From Pseudogemmobacter hezensis (GTDB lineage Bacteria; Pseudomonadota; Alphaproteobacteria; Rhodobacterales; Rhodobacteraceae), in assembly GCF_013155295.1 (NCBI RefSeq), contig NZ_JABJXT010000004.1, forward strand, positions 186,001-250,000: a DNA stretch of 64,000 bases, written 5' to 3'. Both the position numbers and the translations under genes were made by a program. Under the pieces are notes generated by a model that was not told the DNA's origin, did no database searches, and worked only from the letters and a program-made list of their open reading frames with translations. Shown in pieces: positions 60,308 through 64,000 of this stretch (the stretch's first letter is position 1; every line of letters begins with the position of its first letter).

Positions 60308-61164
60308 TTTGCCGCGCCCGGGTTCCGGGACCTGCCCGCGGCCCTCGGGGTCAAAGGCCACCCCGGCAAGGCCCACCAGCCAGAGCGTCAGCGCGCAGAC
60401 AGCATGGATCACCCCCGGCACCGTCAGGCGTTCCTCTGGCGCAAACCCGCCCACTGATGCCTGAAATCATATTCAAACCCGGCAAAGATGCGGGGCAGAT
60501 CCCGTGCGAGGGAAAGCAAAAGACGCGCAGGAAGGGAATAGCCTGTGCAATCTTAATATATTGATAATAAAAGATTATAACAGGGCTTTGACCCACCCCC
60601 TTCTCACCCCCGCGATCCCGACGAAGTGGGGCTCAAAAGCTGCAAATGGCGGCTGATTGCCCTGCCTGCCTTGCCGGGGAAACGGCCTGGTCCGGGCGGC
60701 AACCGGGCTCGCTTTCCTGATGCGACACAGGGGGCTGCGCATCCTTTGCTGTTTTCGACCGGGAACATGAAAACCGTAATCTGACGACCAGCGCAGATGC
60801 CGCGTGCAGGTCACGATCCGCTTCCCTCAGAACTTCTGCAAGCGCACCAGCCTGGTGAAAGCAGGGCAGTTCATGTGCCCGAAACGGCTTTGCGGGAGGC
60901 TTCAAAGCAGAAAGGGGAATGAAACGCCCATTTTGGGCCGCCCCGACCCCAGCCGGTTTGCTTTGTCCTGCGAGAGGCCGTAAAACAGGGAACGGGTCAG
61001 CCATATGCCAGCTCAGAGGGGATCGTCCGGTTCGCCCGGACGCTGCAGAGAGTGGGGCGTGGCATGTGTCGCAAAGGCTGCGATTATATCGTGAAAGGCT
61101 TTGCGCGCCGCCGGGCGTTTCCCGCGCATACAAACCGCTTCGGTTGGTGGCAGCAGGATGGGCC
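60308..61164. other. Long intergenic region before the sigma-factor gene
   Basis: About 860 bases without a convincing gene. The minus strand has a 49-codon frame with GTG start (60305-60454) encoding one hydrophobic helix (GVIHAVCALTLWLVGLAGVA); it may be a small membrane protein or the tail of a lost gene. An AT-rich stretch at 60549-60581 (including TTGATAATAAAAGATTAT) could be a promoter or iron-regulator site. A short hairpin CGTCCGG/CCGGACG lies at 61024-61042. Other frames show no resemblance to known families. Confidence 0.4.
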
Positions 61165-61686
61165 ATGAGCCATTCTGAAGATCCGAAGAGCATATTCGCG
61201 GCACTTGCCGGCAGCTACAGCGAGCTGACGCGACGGCTGGCGCGTCGGCTTGGCCACCATGCCGATGCGCAGGATGTGATGCAGGAGACCTGGATCCGCC
61301 TTGCCCGCAGTGAGGTTCCGGCACAGGTTTCCAGCCCGAAATCATATGTGGCAAGGGTCGCAGGAAATCTGGCGATCGATCATATGCGCGCGCAGACCCG
61401 GCATGAGCGGCAATTCGGCGCTGATCCGGAGGCGGTGGTCGCGGATGATGCGCCCTCGGCCGAGCGGGTGCTGGATTACCGCCAGCGCATCGCGCGGCTG
61501 AATGCGGTGATCGCCGGTCTGCCACCGCGCCAGCGCGAGGTGTTCCTGATGCATAAATTCGACGGGCTCAGCCATTCCGAGGTGGCATCCCGGCTTGGCA
61601 TCAGCCGCTCGGCGGTGGAAAAGCTGGTGATGAAGGCGCTTGCAAGCTGCCGTGACGGGATGGGGGATCTGCTCGATGAAGACTGA
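61165..61686 (+). CDS. FecI-like ECF RNA polymerase sigma factor
   Basis: 173-aa sigma-70 family ECF factor. Region 2 includes HADAQDVMQETWIRLARS and the helix SYVARVAGNLAIDHMRAQTR; region 4 is LPPRQREVFLMHKFDGLSHS with EVASRLGISRSAVEKLVMKA. This matches iron-siderophore FecI proteins. ATG 61165 has AGGA upstream; the longer ORF from 60919 adds 82 residues without resemblance. It should be released by the FecR-type protein encoded next and transcribe the receptor gene downstream. Confidence 0.94.
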   Translation: MSHSEDPKSIFAALAGSYSELTRRLARRLGHHADAQDVMQETWIRLARSEVPAQVSSPKSYVARVAGNLAIDHMRAQTRHERQFGADPEAVVADDAPSAERVLDYRQRIARLNAVIAGLPPRQREVFLMHKFDGLSHSEVASRLGISRSAVEKLVMKALASCRDGMGDLLDED

Positions 61687-61787
61687 CAGGCCTATCCCCG
61701 CCCCGGGGCTGAGGGGGGCGGGCCGACGGATCGTCTTATCTGCAGCAGGGATGCGGTCGCAGGGCAGCAGACAGACAGGTGACGCGG

Positions 61788-62741
61788 ATGGCTGAGACAG
61801 GCGAAGGGTTCGCCCCGGAAGGAAGCGTGCGCGATCAGGCGCTGGCCTGGTTCGTCCGGATCAATTCCGGTGATGCGACGCCAGTGGAACGGGCAGGCCA
61901 TGCGGCCTGGCTTGCCGCCGATCCGGGGCACCGCGCAGAGTATCAGAAGCTGGGTGGTCTCTGGCAGGATCTTGAGGGCGTCACTGATCCGAGGATGGGG
62001 CAGATCGTTGCGATGCCCGCGCGCAGGCTTTCACGCCGGATGGTGCTGTCGGGCGGTGTGGCGGCCAGTGCCGCGGGCGGCTGGCTGGCGCTGAACGGGC
62101 TGCCGGATTTCCTGCAAAGCGACGAATATACCGGCATCGGGGTTCAGGGCCACGCGGTTCTGGCCGATGGCAGCGAGGTGGATCTGGACGCCGATACCGC
62201 CTTCGCGCTGGATTACACTGCTTCCGCGCGGGGCCTCAGGCTGCAACGGGGCCGCGCAGTGTTCGAGGTCGCGCCCGACCCGCGCCCCTTCCGCGTTTCC
62301 GTCGGCGATGGGGTGATTACCGCGCTCGGAACGAAGTTCTCCGTCCATCTCTGGGCCGGGATGACGACCGTGGCGGTCGAGGAACATGCGGTCACCGTTC
62401 AGGCCCGGGGCCTGGGCCAGGTGCAGGTGGCAGAGGGGGAAAGGATCTCCTTCGGCCAGGGCGTCAGCGGCCAGGTGGAAACCGCCGATCCCGCGACGGA
62501 AACCGCCTGGCTGCGCGGCAAGCTGATTTTTGAGGACCGCCCGCTGCGCCAGGTAATCGCCGATGTGAACCGCTATCGCAGCGGCACCATCCGCGTGACC
62601 AGCGACAGCCTGATGGAGATGCGGGTCAGCGGCATGTTCGACATCGCAAACCCCGATGGCGTGCTGGCAGCGATTGAACAGACCCTGCCGGTGAAAAGCA
62701 CCCATATCACCCCCTGGCTGGTGGTTTTGCGCCCGGCATAA
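61788..62741 (+). CDS. FecR-like anti-sigma/sigma regulator
   Basis: 317-aa inner-membrane signal transducer. The N-terminal cytoplasmic part (DUF4880-type, QALAWFVRINSGDATPVERA and DPGHRAEYQKLGGLW) binds the sigma factor; one membrane segment follows a twin-Arg-like SRRMVLSGGVAASAAGGWLA; the periplasmic FecR domain has HAVLADGSEVDLDADTAFAL and GTKFSVHLW; the C-terminal part (FEDRPLRQVIADVNRYRSG) contacts the receptor plug domain. I chose ATG 61788 with AGGTGA upstream; a GTG at 61779 is possible. It is 101 bases after the sigma-factor gene, the classical order. Confidence 0.94.
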   Translation: MAETGEGFAPEGSVRDQALAWFVRINSGDATPVERAGHAAWLAADPGHRAEYQKLGGLWQDLEGVTDPRMGQIVAMPARRLSRRMVLSGGVAASAAGGWLALNGLPDFLQSDEYTGIGVQGHAVLADGSEVDLDADTAFALDYTASARGLRLQRGRAVFEVAPDPRPFRVSVGDGVITALGTKFSVHLWAGMTTVAVEEHAVTVQARGLGQVQVAEGERISFGQGVSGQVETADPATETAWLRGKLIFEDRPLRQVIADVNRYRSGTIRVTSDSLMEMRVSGMFDIANPDGVLAAIEQTLPVKSTHITPWLVVLRPA

Positions 62742-62756
62742 ACGCGAGACCGGATC

Positions 62757-62807
62757 GATCAGCCCCCCGATCAGCCCACCCGATCAGCCCCCGGGTCGGC
62801 CCCCGGA
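62757..62807. repeat. Degenerate 12-13-bp tandem repeat, four units
   Basis: Three units beginning GATCAGCCC and a fourth more divergent (GTCGGCCCCCGGA) lie 15 bases after the fecR-like stop. The receptor promoter must lie between this repeat and 62910; an A-rich tract occurs at 62820-62832. Confidence 0.8.
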
Positions 62808-62927
62808 TGAAACTTCTGACAAAAAAATTAAGAAATCTGCGCGCAGGGGGTGAGGGACCAGGCTCGTCCGCTCGTCCTGATCTGTAACGGGCTGGAAAGC
62901 CCTCTCACGGACAGGAGTTTTCAGATC

Positions 62928-64000
62928 ATGGCGCAGGGTTCAGGCCGCAGACAGACCATAAACCGGGCAGGGTCAGTAAGAGGGATTGGCCTCGCGCTGA
63001 TGTCCTCGACCGCCATTCTTCTCGGCGCGGCGGGCGGCCTCATCGGTTCCGCCACGCCCGCCCGCGCGCAGCAGGCGGCGACGCAATATGCGGTTCCGGC
63101 CGGGCCGCTCGCCTCGGCGATCACCCGCTTTGGCGAGGCCTCGGGGTTGCAGATCCTTTATCCGGCGGACCTTGTGCGCGGCAAGCAATCGCCGGGCGTC
63201 TCGGGCAGCTACAGCCGCGATGAGGCGCTCTCGCAACTGCTGGCGGGCAGCGGGCTGACCTTCCGCTACACCGCCGGAAACACCCTGACGCTGGAGGCGG
63301 CAGGCGGCGGTGCCGGCGACAGCGCGGTGGATGGCGCGCTCAATCTGGGCACCATCACCCTGGTCGGCGCGGGCAATGCCGTGACCGAGGGCACCGGCTC
63401 TTACACCACCGGCGCGATGAGTGCTACGACCCGTTTCGCGCTTGCGGTGCATGAGACGCCCCAGGCGGTGACCGTGGTCACGCGGCAGAAAATGGACGAC
63501 CAGGCGATGACCGGCGTTCAGGATGTGGTGCGCAATTCAACCGGCCTTAGCCTGCGCAAATGGGGCGGCGAGCGGCCGCGCTATTACGCGCGTGGCTTTG
63601 TCATGGATAATTTCATGCTCGACGGGCTGCCGGTGAATTATGAGGCGGATACCTTCACCGATTCCACCCTGGCGATCTATGACCATGTCGAAGTGGTGCG
63701 CGGCGCAACCGGGCTTGTGACCGGCACGGGCGAGCCCTCGGGCACGATGAATTTCGTGCGCAAGCGGCCGGGCGATGAGAGGCGTACCAGCATCACCGGC
63801 AGCATCGGGTCATGGGCCGATTACCGGGGCGAGCTGGATGTCGGCGGCCCGCTGAATGAGGCGGGCACCATTCGCGGCCGCTTTGTCACTTCGCTGCAGG
63901 ATAAGAACAGCTATATCCGCGATTATGAAAGCAAGCGGCAGCTGTATTACGGCACTTTTGAGTTCGACCTGGGCGATGCGACCACGCTCAGCATCGGCGG
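62928..64000 (+). CDS. TonB-dependent siderophore receptor with FecA-type signalling domain (3' truncated)
   Basis: Outer-membrane receptor; 357 codons are in the window and the frame runs off the end. ATG 62928 has ACAGGAG upstream. A long signal peptide ends near ATPARA-QQ (residue 47). Residues about 52-100 form the STN signalling domain (YAVPAGPLASAITRFGEASG, LQILYPADLVRGK). A TonB-box-like segment is followed by the plug domain (TPQAVTVVTRQKMDDQAMTG, RGFVMDNFMLDGLPVNY, YDHVEVVRGATGLVTGTGEP) and first barrel strands. The STN domain means that ligand binding signals through FecR to FecI, inducing its own gene. FpvA/FoxA-style plug suggests a hydroxamate or similar ferric siderophore. Confidence 0.95.
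   Translation, partial: MAQGSGRRQTINRAGSVRGIGLALMSSTAILLGAAGGLIGSATPARAQQAATQYAVPAGPLASAITRFGEASGLQILYPADLVRGKQSPGVSGSYSRDEALSQLLAGSGLTFRYTAGNTLTLEAAGGGAGDSAVDGALNLGTITLVGAGNAVTEGTGSYTTGAMSATTRFALAVHETPQAVTVVTRQKMDDQAMTGVQDVVRNSTGLSLRKWGGERPRYYARGFVMDNFMLDGLPVNYEADTFTDSTLAIYDHVEVVRGATGLVTGTGEPSGTMNFVRKRPGDERRTSITGSIGSWADYRGELDVGGPLNEAGTIRGRFVTSLQDKNSYIRDYESKRQLYYGTFEFDLGDATTLSIG

Noticed and set aside
60633-61193. 186-codon minus-strand frame before the sigma-factor gene
   Set aside because: Low-complexity composition, no recognisable domain, and it overlaps the sigma-factor start region.
62820-62870. Candidate FecI-type promoter before the receptor gene
   Set aside because: An A-rich tract and a CGTCC motif are present but spacing does not fit a -35/-10 pair, so I do not call it.

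Overview
The window is high-GC, gene-dense DNA with no rRNA, tRNA, CRISPR array or transposase. Gene content and style (many Dpp- and Rbs-type ABC importers, flavin sulfur-scavenging enzymes, Rrf2/GntR/AraC regulators, PQQ glucose dehydrogenase, FecIRA iron signalling) suggest an alphaproteobacterium of the Rhodobacterales, Paracoccus-like. This placement is inferred from protein character only. The DNA reads as an accessory region (plasmid, chromid or catabolic island): almost every operon pairs a transporter with scavenging enzymes and its own regulator.

Layout. 1-2026: end of a dipeptide-type importer. 2184-3714: extradiol (DODA-type) dioxygenase and a small carboxylesterase. 3849-10177: a CymR-like Rrf2 repressor divergent from a five-gene operon of sulfurtransferase, sugar-type ABC importer (binding protein, ATPase, permease) and GST-like protein. 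10479-13210: DoxX, DsbA/FrnE-like, MoaF-like and an atypical metallo-beta-lactamase-fold protein. 13338-30506: thirteen co-directional minus-strand genes forming an organosulfur salvage block: three LLM flavin monooxygenases, three SfnB/DszC-type flavoproteins (one frameshifted), two GNAT acetyltransferases, an APC permease and a complete Dpp-type importer. A metQ pseudogene follows at 30899-31429.

31570-40093: sugar-acid catabolism (UxaA-type dehydratase, zinc dehydrogenase, aldo/keto reductase, mannitol-dehydrogenase-family reductase) with an Rbs-type importer and a double-winged-helix GntR/FCD regulator that has two matching operator-like sites. A broken amidohydrolase lies beside it. 40724-44085: EutR-like activator divergent from eutBC. 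44146-56196: AraC regulator with two SDR genes, divergent from an Rbs-type importer, a NodB-fold deacetylase and a penicillin-acylase-family enzyme without signal peptide, then a LuxR-type DNA-binding domain fused to an AmiC/LivJ-type ligand-binding domain. 56693-60256: TetR regulator, a strong TetR-type operator, and membrane PQQ glucose dehydrogenase. 61165-64000: FecI-FecR-FecA-type iron signalling, the receptor cut by the window end.

Recurrent themes are import plus intracellular oxidation or hydrolysis of scarce compounds, local regulators next to their targets, tight translational coupling (4-, 8- and 11-nt overlaps), and short degenerate tandem repeats (12-15 bp units, different at each site) just after gene ends. 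At least three decayed genes (metQ, an amidohydrolase, one sfnB-like gene) show that the region is in flux.
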